Position numbers and translations under genes: made by a program
Notes under the pieces: generated by a model
Databases searched by the model: none
Told to the model about the DNA's origin: nothing
What the model saw: the letters and a program-made list of their open reading frames with translations, nothing else
Assembly (NCBI GenBank): GCA_002344125.1
Contig: DDTQ01000011.1
Location: 948,923 to 1,012,922 of the forward strand
Reading direction: 5' to 3'
DNA length: 64,000 bases
Source of the DNA: Ignavibacteria bacterium UBA2360
Lineage (GTDB): Bacteria > Bacteroidota > Ignavibacteria > Tepidaquicellales > OLB5
Shown: positions 25,601 to 34,680 of the stretch, in pieces
Position numbering within the stretch: position 1 is the first letter of the stretch
How the letters are laid out: each line of letters begins with the position of its first letter

Positions 25601-26342
25601 CTTGAAAATCAGAAATATCGATCTTCCCCGATCTTGACCGGTTAATAATATCATTGTAAGAATCAAAGAACTGCCGGAAATTCATCTTATCCGCCCCTTT
25701 GATGTTGGGTACTATCAATGAGCGTGAACCGTCCTTCTTTTCGAGGTCAACAGCAAGCCCTAAATTAACCGAACTCTTCTTTATGAGATGGGGGTTTCCG
25801 TTTATGATAGTGTATGCATTATTCAAAGCCGGTATCGATGATAATGCCTTTACAATAGCCCAGCCGATAATATGTGTAAAAGAAATTTTACCGCTGTTGG
25901 TTTTTTTCAGGTAACTATTTATGATAAGCCTGTTTTCTTCAAGTACTTTTACCGGAATAGCTCTGAATGAAGTAGCAATCGGAATTGTAAGGCTCGAGGT
26001 CATATTTTCTATGATCCTTTCACCAACACCCTTGATCTGAATTGCTTCTTCGCCTTTTTGCGGCTGGGGCAGATTTATATTTTGGTTAACTGCCGGTGCC
26101 GGAGCCGTATAATTGATATAGCTGCCGGTTTCTATTTTTGCGGTTCCGTTGGACTTTTCAGGTTTTGCCGTTATTTTACCGTTTGATACGATGTTCAAAC
26201 CGGCAAAGAGCTCTTGCCAGTCTTTGCCAACAGAATTTGGATTATTAACGTAGTTATCCAATAACTCCATAACAAACCATGAGTTTACGCCAAATTCCGC
26301 CAGCTTTTCACGCTGCTCTTGTGATAGATCTTCTAATTTCAT
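22641..26342 (-). CDS. kgd: Multifunctional 2-oxoglutarate dehydrogenase (E2-like plus E1)
   Basis: The 1233-aa protein has a short E1 N-terminal peptide (residues 1-50), a Pro/Gln linker (about 55-100), and an E2 acyltransferase core (about 105-345) with the active-site His in 'STYDHRIIQGAESG' (H312). A full ThDP-dependent E1 follows ('LGMAHRGRLNVLANI', 'HLGASGVYE', 'GDAAIAGEGIVAETLNLS', 'HGQEGQGPEHSSARLERFL'). This is the architecture of actinobacterial Kgd/SucA. It converts 2-oxoglutarate to succinyl-CoA in the TCA cycle together with separate lipoyl E2 and E3 proteins. No lipoyl domain is present here. Confidence 0.94.
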   Translation of the reverse strand: MKLEDLSQEQREKLAEFGVNSWFVMELLDNYVNNPNSVGKDWQELFAGLNIVSNGKITAKPEKSNGTAKIETGSYINYTAPAPAVNQNINLPQPQKGEEAIQIKGVGERIIENMTSSLTIPIATSFRAIPVKVLEENRLIINSYLKKTNSGKISFTHIIGWAIVKALSSIPALNNAYTIINGNPHLIKKSSVNLGLAVDLEKKDGSRSLIVPNIKGADKMNFRQFFDSYNDIINRSRSGKIDISDFQGTTITLTNPGTIGTAASQPRLMVGQGAIIATGALDYPAEYQAVTKDIITMLGISKVMNITSTYDHRIIQGAESGMFLQKIHKLMIGEEGFYETIFNDLGMPVKPVMWKVDNNPENFDGIDNLEEIEKQAKAIQLVNMYRVRGHLLANLDPLKPIAKYHPELDPNTYGFTVWDYDRQFITPRLAGLRTATLRDILDILQKTYCENIGVEYMHIQDPKEKLWLQDKMEPIRNQPSFTDEEKKHILYKLIQAENFEKFVDKKYIGHKRFSLEGSETIIPVLDYLLSMAAAEKVDEMVLGMAHRGRLNVLANIIGKNLQEIFSEFEDISDVDSVEGSGDVKYHLGASGVYETLNGDDINVSVASNPSHLEFVNPVVEGIVRAKQQMMNDSDRNKYIPVLLHGDAAIAGEGIVAETLNLSQLKGYSTGGTIHIIINNQIGFTTSPVDARSTVYASDVAKMVQAPIFHVNGDDPEATLLVTKLAYEYRMRFHKDVVIDVYSFRRLGHNESDEPAFTQPVLYKAIRNHPTVKNIYQEKLLNEKIVNEDDVKKMESEIYEVMDKGYTKAHEREIAFRPDTPVRLTDEQIKILRSHQLSEITMKDLNRIVDTITTLPSEFRLHPKLQKFIETRREFLNGETKIDWSFAEALAFGTLLLEGIPVRLSGQDSARGTFSQRHIVLTDMETEEEVILHNNIAPERANIEPLDSLLSEAAVLGFEFGYSTADPLSLVLWEAQFGDFANAGQVIIDNFIAASQDKWNLPSNIAMLLPHGQEGQGPEHSSARLERFLTLCADDNMTVCNPSTPAQYYYLLRSQGKYNNRRPLVIMTPKSLLRLPEARSDKGEFIGGKYQLVIDDNQIENKSNIKRIILTSGKFYYDLVKYRKENNINDTAVIRVERYYPYPSEEIKAVLKTYTNAVEVFWAQEEPHNMGALIFMSYRLKRDLRELGGKMTLYGVSRDESPAPAPGSHSIFNQTQKRLLAEAFSEIKKVVDIK

Positions 26343-26364
26343 CTTATTTTAAATATAGTAAGTA

Positions 26365-26372
26365 CAAATTTA
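26365..26372 (-). promoter_or_regulatory. FCB-type -7 box upstream of kgd
   Basis: On the minus strand TAAATTTG matches TAnnTTTG, 22 bp before the kgd start codon. Confidence 0.5.
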
Positions 26373-26520
26373 ATCAAAATTAACACTAAGTTCACTTCAT
26401 AATTTCTAACCTGAATTGCCGGTTATAAATTACAGTGAGTATGCAATTTTCATGAAATTGTGTGCATTCTGTAGCGCTGTGGAAATTGCAGCTACCGGGA
26501 AGTTTACAGTAAGTGTGTAA

Positions 26521-27987
26521 TTAGTTTAATGGTACTTTAATATCAACAGTAGTTCCGGCATTTTCTTCACCCTTAATATCCCAGATTCCTCCCAGCAGAA
26601 GAACCCGTTCTTTCATTCCCATTATTCCAAGAGAAGTACCTTTCTCAATTTCTGCTGCTGTAATTCCGCGGCCGTTATCTTTAATTGTAAGTATCATCCA
26701 GCCGTTTTGTAAAAGGAGATCAATTTCTACTTCGGTTGCGCCTGAGTGTCTGGCCGCATTTGTAAGCGTTTCCTGGAATATTCTGAACACTGATATTGAT
26801 TTTTCCGGATTCAGATTTATCTCTTCAACTTCGAACTTTGTTTTGCATTTTATCTGTGATCTTTTTTCAAATTCTCCGGCATGCCATTCAATCGCTTCAA
26901 GCAATCCAAGCTTATCAAGGATATCCGGTCTCAGTTCAGTTGCTATTTTTCTAACTTTATTAATTATATCATCAATATATGGTATAATTCTGTTTAGTTC
27001 TTCTGTAAAAATTTTTATTGATTCTGTGTCAGGCTCTGAATTGTTTTTACCCGATCTTTTCGAAAGCATCGCCAGGTCCATTTTTAAAACAGTAAGGTCC
27101 TGGCCCAGCTGGTCATGGATCTCCCTGGAAATGTGAAGCCGCTCTTCTTCTCTCACTTTCTGCTGGTAATTTGTTAACGCCCTTAATTTGAGAGTTGTTT
27201 CTTCCAGTTTTTGCTCGTAGTTTTTGCGTTCTGTAATATCTGTCAATATTGCCTCAACGGTTTGGGGCACCCTATTTTCACGTACTACTACACTTCTTTG
27301 GTTAATCCAAATCTTTTTGCCGGTTTTGCTTATTATCATGTATTCAAAGGGTATTGAAATTTCTGAATCAAGCACCATCTTCATGGAAAATACATATTGC
27401 TCTGCCCATTCACTGTCAACCATCTTTTCTACCAATCCGGGTGAACTATAGAACTCCTCAGGGGTGTAACCGGTCAGCCTGAATGCGGACTGATTTACAT
27501 AATTATACTTTTTGGTTCTTACATCCTGGCTGAATATCAGGTCAGGCGCATTTTCTGAGAGCCGGAAATACTTTTCTTCTGCGTCTTTCAGTCTCAGTTC
27601 AACATCCCTGCGGTACATTGCTGAATTTATAGCTGTATTCAGGTCGCGGTCATCAAGTGGTTTTGTGATATAGCCATAGGGATTCGTCCCCTTGGTCTTT
27701 TCGATGGTATCTTCATCCTGGTGCGCAGTTATATAAACTATAGGAATACTGAACCTGTCATTTATTATCTTTGCTGCTTCAATACCATCCATTTCGCCTT
27801 TAAGGGTTATATCCATTAATATAAGATCTGGCTTATGCTCTTCTGCAAATACAATAGCTTCTTCGCCTTTGGCTACGCTGCCTGCTGATTCATGTCCTAT
27901 TCGCTTAAGTGTAGCTTCAATATCTTTTGCAATTATCTTTTCATCTTCTACTACAAGTACTCTGGCTTTTTTAAATATTAAGTTCAT
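26521..27987 (-). CDS. Receiver-PAS-histidine kinase (NarX/DesK-type HisKA_3)
   Basis: A 488-aa cytosolic protein. It has an N-terminal response-regulator receiver (about 8-125; acidic 'VVEDE', phospho-Asp in 'DLILMDITLKG', Thr in 'VYITAHQDED', Lys in 'YITKPLDD'), a PAS domain (about 135-255, ending 'AILTDITERKNYEQK'), and a HisKA_3 dimerisation region with the phospho-His in 'HISREIHDQLGQDL'. The HATPase follows ('TNAARHSGATEVEIDLL', 'DNGRGI', 'LGIMGMKERVLLLGG'). It begins 29 bp after the large sensor kinase stop, so the two are probably a relay; the large kinase may phosphorylate this receiver (inference). Confidence 0.92.
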   Translation of the reverse strand: MNLIFKKARVLVVEDEKIIAKDIEATLKRIGHESAGSVAKGEEAIVFAEEHKPDLILMDITLKGEMDGIEAAKIINDRFSIPIVYITAHQDEDTIEKTKGTNPYGYITKPLDDRDLNTAINSAMYRRDVELRLKDAEEKYFRLSENAPDLIFSQDVRTKKYNYVNQSAFRLTGYTPEEFYSSPGLVEKMVDSEWAEQYVFSMKMVLDSEISIPFEYMIISKTGKKIWINQRSVVVRENRVPQTVEAILTDITERKNYEQKLEETTLKLRALTNYQQKVREEERLHISREIHDQLGQDLTVLKMDLAMLSKRSGKNNSEPDTESIKIFTEELNRIIPYIDDIINKVRKIATELRPDILDKLGLLEAIEWHAGEFEKRSQIKCKTKFEVEEINLNPEKSISVFRIFQETLTNAARHSGATEVEIDLLLQNGWMILTIKDNGRGITAAEIEKGTSLGIMGMKERVLLLGGIWDIKGEENAGTTVDIKVPLN

Positions 27988-28016
27988 ACTTTTAGATTAT
28001 AAGTTAATATCTTTTA

Positions 28017-31000
28017 TTATTTGTTTTGGTCAAAAAATGAAATTGTGATCGCGGTCCCGCTTTCAACATTTACCTCAATTGTACCTTCAAGCTGTTCGGT
28101 TAAAGTTCTAACCAGCTCCATTCCAAGTGTGGTGCTTTTTTCAAAATCAATTTTAGTCGCGCCTTTACCGTCATCCTGAACGGTTAAGTCGTATTTGCCT
28201 ATTGCCATTTTGTGGAGCTTAACGGTCAGAATTCCAACGCTGTAATCAGGGAATGCGTGCTTAATTGCGTTTGTAACAAGTTCGTTAATAATCAAACCGC
28301 ACGGTAATGCTGTATCAATACCAAAATAGATTTCTTCAACATCAAGCTGCAATGATACTCTTGAAAAGCTGATATCATACGAGAAGAACAGGTAGTTACA
28401 AAGATCCTCAATATACTGTCTGAAATCTATTCGGGAAAGATCTTTGGTCCTGTAAAGCTGCTGATGAATAAGAGCCATTGATCGTACCCGCTGCTCGCTC
28501 ATTTTTAAATAACCTTTAGCTGTTTCATCTGCAATGCTCTCAGCCTGCAGTCTAAGCAAACTTGAAACTACCTGCAGGTTGTTTTTTACACGATGGTGAA
28601 TTTCTTTAAGTATAAGCTCTTTTTCATTCAGTGATTTAAGCAATTCATCATTTATGCGTTTGATCTCGGTAATATCCTGCAGCGTACCCTGCATCCCGAT
28701 AAAAATACCCTTTTCGTCAAACATGGGTTCGCCAACTATTTTTACAAACCTTATCTCTCCATCAGGTCTAACTATCCTGTCTTCGTTTTGATATGAGCTT
28801 CTTTCTTCAATTGCTTTTTCTAATTTTGAAGCGGTATTTTCCCGGTCAGTTTCATGAATATGATTCATTGCTTCTTCAAAATCAAAACTTTCGGGTTCCT
28901 CTGTCATTCCCAGTATCCTGTATAGTTCGCTGGAATTAAAGATCTTTTCAACTCTTTTATCGTAAACCCAGCTTCCTATGTGAGCAATTCTTTGCGCATT
29001 TTCAAGATTCTTCCTGATTTGCTTTAATTCTTCTTCCTTCTTTATTCTTCCGGTTATTTCAGTCTGTGCCCTTTTGTAAAGCTCGGCATTTGCTGCCGCA
29101 ACTGAAAGATGAACAGAAATTGATTCAAGTATTTTCAGGTCGTATTCGCTGTAGGCATTATCTTTATAACTGAAAACTGAAATTACTCCAATTACATTCC
29201 TGCCTATCTTCATGGGAATGTACATTGCGGAGCGAACCACAGGTTCTTCAGGGTTAATTTCAGAATCAGTGTTCTGGTAATCTATTACTTTTCCGTCGTC
29301 ATCAAAGTAGTATTTGTCTTTCCGCTCTTTAGTCAGTTCATAAAAATCATTTACTATCAATGCCGAGCCGGTTACGATTGCTTCTGCCTGCGTGCCTTTG
29401 TAATTTGTACCTATCTTAAGTCTTGGGAAGTTCTTGGCATCATGTTTTGTGTCCAAAACCCAGGCAGCTTTGCAGAAAATTTCGCTGCGCTTTTTGTTGT
29501 ATTCGGAAATTATCATTGAATCGCATGGTATGATCTCTGTCACTTTCTTGTACAGGATGTCGTAAATTTCTTCTAGGTTTAAGGTACCTAAAAGCTCTCT
29601 GCCCGCGCTGTATAAAAGCGTGATCTCTTTATTTCTTAAAGCAAGTTCTTCACGCGCCTTCTGCTTTTCTGCTATTTCGGTCTTTGCCTGCTTGTATAAT
29701 GAGGCGTTAAATGTAGCTGCCGAAATTGGACTTGCCAGCGATTCCAGCAGGCTTAAGCTCGATTGGTTATATACATTTTTGGAATAACTTAATAACTGTA
29801 TGACACCGATAATATTTCCCTCATGCGCCATTGGCACCAGCATTGCAGAATTGTACAACACAGCAGGTTCAGTTATTATTTTATCATTGGTATAGCTGAT
29901 ATGGGTCTGTGTTTTTTTATAATACTCTTTGTAATTACTTATAAGCAGAGGTTTTCCGCTTCTTATAACTTCACTTTGTATGCCTTTCCCTTCCGGGGCA
30001 AGCGGGATCTGCGGAATGATCTTTATATCGGGTTTTACACCATCAGCCCATACGGAAAGTATTTTTATTATCTTTGCTGATTTATCATACGAAGATATGA
30101 TCATCGAATCACACGGTATTTTTGAATAGATAATTTTATATGTGTTATCGTATATACTTTCTATATCCAGTGAGCCTGAAAGTACCTGTTGTGCTTCGTA
30201 TAGTATCTGTAGTTCTTCGGTTTTAGCCTGAAGCGCTTTTTCTGCTTCCTGTTTTTCATTAAGTTCATTCTGAAGTTTTTCGTGAAGCTCCGCGTTCACA
30301 AATGAAACAGCTATGTGAGATGCCAGTGTCTCAAGCATCTTTATTGTACTTTCACTGAACCCGGAATTACTGTAATTGAGAAGCTGCAAAGTACCTATGA
30401 TCCGGTTTTCGTGTATCAGCGGAACGATCAATGCGGATTCGGCTATATCGGTAATTTCTTCCTTATCATAACTTACCGTGCCGTCATCTTTCACATAATA
30501 AGCCGCGCCTTTTTTGGTTAAGTACGCTTTATAGTTTTCTATTAATCTGGTCTTTCTGCTGAGTATTACGCTGCTCTGCAATCCCTTTCCGGTTGTATCA
30601 AATTTTATTGGAGGAAGCTCCGCAGTATCAACTTCCTTGCCGTTAGTGAATAATCCCCGAAGTAATATTAAACCTTTTACTTCATCAAAAATTGAAATAC
30701 CCACATCGCATTCAGGGAAAGTGGTATTTATCTTTTTGAAGATCTTTCTGTTTATCTCTTCGGTTGTTAAAGCATCAGAAAGATCTTTCGATACTTCATA
30801 AATGTTTGAGATCTCAAGAGAGGTCTTTAGAAGCTGAGTTTCAGTTTCTTTCCTTATCCTTATCTCGGATTGAGCCTGCTGATAAAGTTCTGCGTTTGAT
30901 GCCGATACCGATATTTGCGCGGCAAGAGATTCTACCAGCATCAGATCGTTCTGCGTATAAGCATTCTCCTTAAGACTTTTAACCTGAATTACTCCTGTGA

Positions 31001-33074
31001 CTGTATCTTTCAGCTTCAACGGGACTACAATTGCGGATCTTTCCGAAAGGTTCCTTTCGTCAGGTTTTTCGTTTATTGTCCCGTCAGGCTTATAGTAGAA
31101 CTTTCTCCCGGTCTGCTTAACCGATTTCTGGAAATCAAGCAGAAGCTCTGACTTACCTGATTTTATTACCCTGCTTTGCAGACCGCCTCCGCTGAAATCT
31201 GCGGGAATAACCGGAAATTGTGAAGTATCCAGTCTCTTTCTGCCTATCCATGCGGCTTTACAGCTTATGATGTTACTTCTCCTGTCATAAGCGGATATCA
31301 GCATTGAGTCACATGGCATTAGTTTCCTTATTATTTTGTAGATGCTGTTATATATTTTGTTAGGGTCAAGAGTTCTGGATAGCTCATTTGCAGCGCGGTA
31401 AAGCTCGCTGATCTCATTATTCCTTTTCATAAGCGCAGCTTCAGCAGATAAGCTCTCTGTTACGTCTTTTGCAAGAATGAGTACTGCTTTTCTGCCTTCA
31501 AAGATCACAGGTGATCTTGTTACTTCAACATCAATAATTTCACCGCTTTTCTTTTTATGTTTCCATACACCGGTTTTATAAGACTTGTTTTGACTGTTAC
31601 CTGAGATTATTTCTTTTCTGAACTTGAGGAATTTCCTTAACTCTTTTTGCGGGCGGATATCTTTAAGGGTCATCTTTTCAAATTCCTCTTTACTGTAACC
31701 GTAGTGTTCTATTGCTGCATCATTTACAGCTATAAACTTGAGAGATTCAAAATCAAAGATCCACATTGGCTGAGGATTATTGTAAAACAGCAGCCTGTAT
31801 TGGTCTTCACTTTGTTTTATAGTCTGCTCAGCCAGTTTTTGGGCTGTTATGTTAACATGCATTACCACAGCGCCCAAATTGGTTTTACTGCTTATCCTGC
31901 TTATGGTCAACCTGAACCACCGCTCTTCATTTTTTGAATGACAGGGATATTCTTTTTGGTACTCCTTTTGTTTCCCTGAAAGTACTCTTTTCAGGCCTTC
32001 GTAAACTTCTTTTGTGCCTTCCGAAAACTCTCCTGCTGCTGTCATGCAAGCTTTCAGGTAGTTGGAACCAATACAATAATTTGGACTCTTCAGTCCATTT
32101 TTGCGGGCAAAGTCTTTCCATGCGTTATTTACAGTCAGTATTCTGCCGGATTTATCTATGAGGGCAATATTAGCCGGAATTGTATCCTGGATTGCTGTAA
32201 GCTGCTCAAGATACTTTTCCTGTTGCTTATAGCTTAAGATCAATTCTTCCTCTGATCTTTTTTTGGCTGTTATATCCGTTATGTTTCCAATTATTGATTC
32301 AGCTTTTCCGTTTTTACCGTAAATTACTGTGTGGCTATCGCTTAGCCACTTAACATTATTTTGTTTATCTTTAAAATTGTATTCAACATTGAAGTTCTTC
32401 CTGGCTTTGCCCGTAGAACTTCTTAACATTCTGAAATGGTCCTTAAATAACTTCCTGTCTGAGGGAGAGAGTAAGGGAGTTATGACATTATTTTCTTTTT
32501 TGAGAAATTTCTCGGGTGATATGCCGAATAGCTCGTTTGCTGAAGGACTAATGTAATCGTAGCGGTCATCCTCAAAACGGTATTCATAAATTACATTCTG
32601 TGTGTTATTAAGTACAATGCTGTATTTATGTTCTGAATCTCCCAGTCGCTTTTCAAATTCCGCTTTTTCAGTGTTATCAATAATGTGACCAAGAAGTAAA
32701 TCACTTTCGAGCAGTTTTACTTTTTCAGTGGATATAATTACATTTTTAACATTTCCCTTAAAGCTTCTTACATTGAAAGTGAAAGTTCTGAATCTGTTTT
32801 TTCCGTATATTCTTAAAATATTCTTTGTTTCCGAATTTTCAATAACAAAGCCAAGATCCCTTGGGGTCCGGTTCAGCACGTTTGATCTTCTGCATTCAAA
32901 CAACTTCAGGAAATTATCATTTACTTCTATGTATTTATTAGTTTCCGGGTCCAGAAGCGCCTTGGCTACTGGGCTGGAGTAAAATGAGGTAAAAAATGCA
33001 GGGTGTCTTTTCCTGGCTTCGGATAAAACACACTTCAGAATGTTGGTTTTCTTCTTTAATGATATTTCTTTCAT
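28017..33074 (-). CDS. Giant PAS/GAF sensor histidine kinase (HisKA_2 type)
   Basis: From the ATG at 33074, preceded by AGGAA, the protein is about 1685 aa (the frame extends 15 codons further to a TTG). It has four PAS domains ahead of four tandem GAF domains. Each GAF has the motif 'CDSM.IS.Y(D/N)' or a variant, and each is followed by a linker such as 'YKQAKTEI'. A last PAS and a HisKA_2/HATPase module ('LILKEIHHRVKNNLQVVSSLLRLQ') complete it. No membrane segment is visible, so it is a cytosolic sensor. The first GAF units are near-copies of one another, pointing to internal duplication. Confidence 0.9.
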   Translation of the reverse strand: MKEISLKKKTNILKCVLSEARKRHPAFFTSFYSSPVAKALLDPETNKYIEVNDNFLKLFECRRSNVLNRTPRDLGFVIENSETKNILRIYGKNRFRTFTFNVRSFKGNVKNVIISTEKVKLLESDLLLGHIIDNTEKAEFEKRLGDSEHKYSIVLNNTQNVIYEYRFEDDRYDYISPSANELFGISPEKFLKKENNVITPLLSPSDRKLFKDHFRMLRSSTGKARKNFNVEYNFKDKQNNVKWLSDSHTVIYGKNGKAESIIGNITDITAKKRSEEELILSYKQQEKYLEQLTAIQDTIPANIALIDKSGRILTVNNAWKDFARKNGLKSPNYCIGSNYLKACMTAAGEFSEGTKEVYEGLKRVLSGKQKEYQKEYPCHSKNEERWFRLTISRISSKTNLGAVVMHVNITAQKLAEQTIKQSEDQYRLLFYNNPQPMWIFDFESLKFIAVNDAAIEHYGYSKEEFEKMTLKDIRPQKELRKFLKFRKEIISGNSQNKSYKTGVWKHKKKSGEIIDVEVTRSPVIFEGRKAVLILAKDVTESLSAEAALMKRNNEISELYRAANELSRTLDPNKIYNSIYKIIRKLMPCDSMLISAYDRRSNIISCKAAWIGRKRLDTSQFPVIPADFSGGGLQSRVIKSGKSELLLDFQKSVKQTGRKFYYKPDGTINEKPDERNLSERSAIVVPLKLKDTVTGVIQVKSLKENAYTQNDLMLVESLAAQISVSASNAELYQQAQSEIRIRKETETQLLKTSLEISNIYEVSKDLSDALTTEEINRKIFKKINTTFPECDVGISIFDEVKGLILLRGLFTNGKEVDTAELPPIKFDTTGKGLQSSVILSRKTRLIENYKAYLTKKGAAYYVKDDGTVSYDKEEITDIAESALIVPLIHENRIIGTLQLLNYSNSGFSESTIKMLETLASHIAVSFVNAELHEKLQNELNEKQEAEKALQAKTEELQILYEAQQVLSGSLDIESIYDNTYKIIYSKIPCDSMIISSYDKSAKIIKILSVWADGVKPDIKIIPQIPLAPEGKGIQSEVIRSGKPLLISNYKEYYKKTQTHISYTNDKIITEPAVLYNSAMLVPMAHEGNIIGVIQLLSYSKNVYNQSSLSLLESLASPISAATFNASLYKQAKTEIAEKQKAREELALRNKEITLLYSAGRELLGTLNLEEIYDILYKKVTEIIPCDSMIISEYNKKRSEIFCKAAWVLDTKHDAKNFPRLKIGTNYKGTQAEAIVTGSALIVNDFYELTKERKDKYYFDDDGKVIDYQNTDSEINPEEPVVRSAMYIPMKIGRNVIGVISVFSYKDNAYSEYDLKILESISVHLSVAAANAELYKRAQTEITGRIKKEEELKQIRKNLENAQRIAHIGSWVYDKRVEKIFNSSELYRILGMTEEPESFDFEEAMNHIHETDRENTASKLEKAIEERSSYQNEDRIVRPDGEIRFVKIVGEPMFDEKGIFIGMQGTLQDITEIKRINDELLKSLNEKELILKEIHHRVKNNLQVVSSLLRLQAESIADETAKGYLKMSEQRVRSMALIHQQLYRTKDLSRIDFRQYIEDLCNYLFFSYDISFSRVSLQLDVEEIYFGIDTALPCGLIINELVTNAIKHAFPDYSVGILTVKLHKMAIGKYDLTVQDDGKGATKIDFEKSTTLGMELVRTLTEQLEGTIEVNVESGTAITISFFDQNK

Positions 33075-33272
33075 AAAGAGATTCCTGTGCGGTGTAACTA
33101 TCAAGTTGAGATCCAGCAAAGAATTGTTGATGGATCAGTCTAATATTCGATGAATTTTCAATATCTCTCTGTTAATATAGCTGTTTGAAAAGAATTTTGA
33201 TGTAATAAAAATAACTACAAACTAACCGCTTTATTTTATTGATAGTTAGATGTTAATTAGTTAATTTGCAGC

Positions 33273-33725
33273 ATGGAAAATATAATTATTGGAGCAGATC
33301 ACAGGGGATTTACCCTGAAAGAAAAATTGAAAGTATTGCTTTCAAAGAATTACAATATTATTGATGTGGGTACGGGCAGCGAAGCATCAGTGGATTACCC
33401 CGATATTGCGGAAGCATTAGCCAAAGCAATTCAGACCGGTGCTGCTAAAAAAGGGATACTGATATGCGGAAGCGGTGTGGGAGCATGTGTTGCAGCTAAC
33501 AAGTTCAAAGGAATTCGTGCAGCTATATGCCACGATGTTTTTTCTTCGCACCAGGGCGTTGAAGATGATGATATGAATGTCCTTTGTCTTGGCGGTGGAA
33601 TAGTGGGGGAATCGCTTGCTGTGGAAATTATTAATTCATTCCTTGCTGCAAAATTCATCCCTGAAGAAAGATACGTAAGAAGACTTGAAAAAGTTAAGAA
33701 GATCGAAGATAGTCAGAGGAACTAA
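33273..33725 (+). CDS. rpiB: Ribose-5-phosphate isomerase B
   Basis: The 150-aa protein shows the RpiB/LacAB family marks: 'IGADHRG' (D9, H10), 'DVGTGS', 'VDYPDIAEALA' and the catalytic Cys in 'GILICGSGVG' (C65). It interconverts ribulose-5-phosphate and ribose-5-phosphate in the pentose phosphate pathway. Length is typical. It stands alone, divergent from the sensor kinases and convergent with the next gene. A TTAATTTG box ends 5 bp before the ATG, so the transcript may have almost no leader. Confidence 0.95.
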   Translation: MENIIIGADHRGFTLKEKLKVLLSKNYNIIDVGTGSEASVDYPDIAEALAKAIQTGAAKKGILICGSGVGACVAANKFKGIRAAICHDVFSSHQGVEDDDMNVLCLGGGIVGESLAVEIINSFLAAKFIPEERYVRRLEKVKKIEDSQRN

Positions 33726-33776
33726 TTAAACTTATTGCCAAAATATAACATAGCTTATATTAAAGAATGGTTTATA

Positions 33777-34661
33777 TCAAAACAGTTTAGTTTTACTCCA
33801 CAAATTGTTAATGTTAACATTTTTTGGCTCACCTTTTGCATATATATCATGACCTTTCATAAATTTGTTTTCTCGTAGAAATGCTAACCTGCCCTTTTTT
33901 TGATCTTCATCGAACCCAAAAATGTATACTGGTATCTTTTTGTCAATTTCCATTGGTTCTGGCAAAGGATCTATGTATCCTTGAAATAGAATATTAATTG
34001 ATTCTATGTATTTTTTGTAGTTCGAAAGGATTTCATCATACTTTGTAACTAATTGACTTTTATATCTGTTAAGTTGATTACAAATATGTGGTTCTCTTGT
34101 AGACACGGACCATAACTCAGGATTTGAGAAATGCTTAGCCTCATAGAATCTCAGGATTTGTTTGTCGATATCATATAATAACAGATCAATTCGGTCTGAT
34201 TTTTTCTTTGTTTCAAGATTTTCTACTTGTTCGTTGGCTCTAAGAGAAATCTCAATATCAAGAACGACAATTTTCGAATTTCTATTAAACAAAGAAAATT
34301 TGCTATATAAGTTAGCAACACCTAATGATTCAATTCCCGAATAATTTGAACAGTTTTCTTTAATTCTTAAATAATTCTGACTAAAATCTTTAATTAAGGT
34401 ACAAGTCTTAAGCTCTTTCTCACTTAAATATTGCCTATTATTAATATCAATAACAGAAGCATATTTATAATGTGTTTTGAAAATCGAGTTATTCGTAAAC
34501 TGAAATAATCTTCCTCCTTTATAGTAAAAATCAACATAATTATTTCTGATTGCCGGAAAAACTTCTCTATTTATAATGTCATTTAATAAATGGTTATTGA
34601 ACAATTTATCTTTTGATAGGTTCTCGATTAATTTTCTACTTAAATTTCTTTTGAATGACAT
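33777..34661 (-). CDS. PD-(D/E)XK nuclease-like hypothetical protein
   Basis: From the ATG at 34661 (AGGAAAA ribosome binding site) the protein is 294 aa; the frame continues 20 codons further upstream, into the end of aat. A possible nuclease core is 'KKSDRIDLLLYDIDKQILRFYEAKHFS', with Asp in 'RIDLLL' and the E-x-K pair in 'FYEAKHF', the spacing of PD-(D/E)XK enzymes. The sequence is visibly more AT-rich than aat or rpiB, so it may be a recent insertion. It could be a restriction or defence nuclease; no cognate methylase is nearby. Confidence 0.6.
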   Translation of the reverse strand: MSFKRNLSRKLIENLSKDKLFNNHLLNDIINREVFPAIRNNYVDFYYKGGRLFQFTNNSIFKTHYKYASVIDINNRQYLSEKELKTCTLIKDFSQNYLRIKENCSNYSGIESLGVANLYSKFSLFNRNSKIVVLDIEISLRANEQVENLETKKKSDRIDLLLYDIDKQILRFYEAKHFSNPELWSVSTREPHICNQLNRYKSQLVTKYDEILSNYKKYIESINILFQGYIDPLPEPMEIDKKIPVYIFGFDEDQKKGRLAFLRENKFMKGHDIYAKGEPKNVNINNLWSKTKLF

Positions 34662-34680
34662 AATTTTATTTTCCTTTAGT

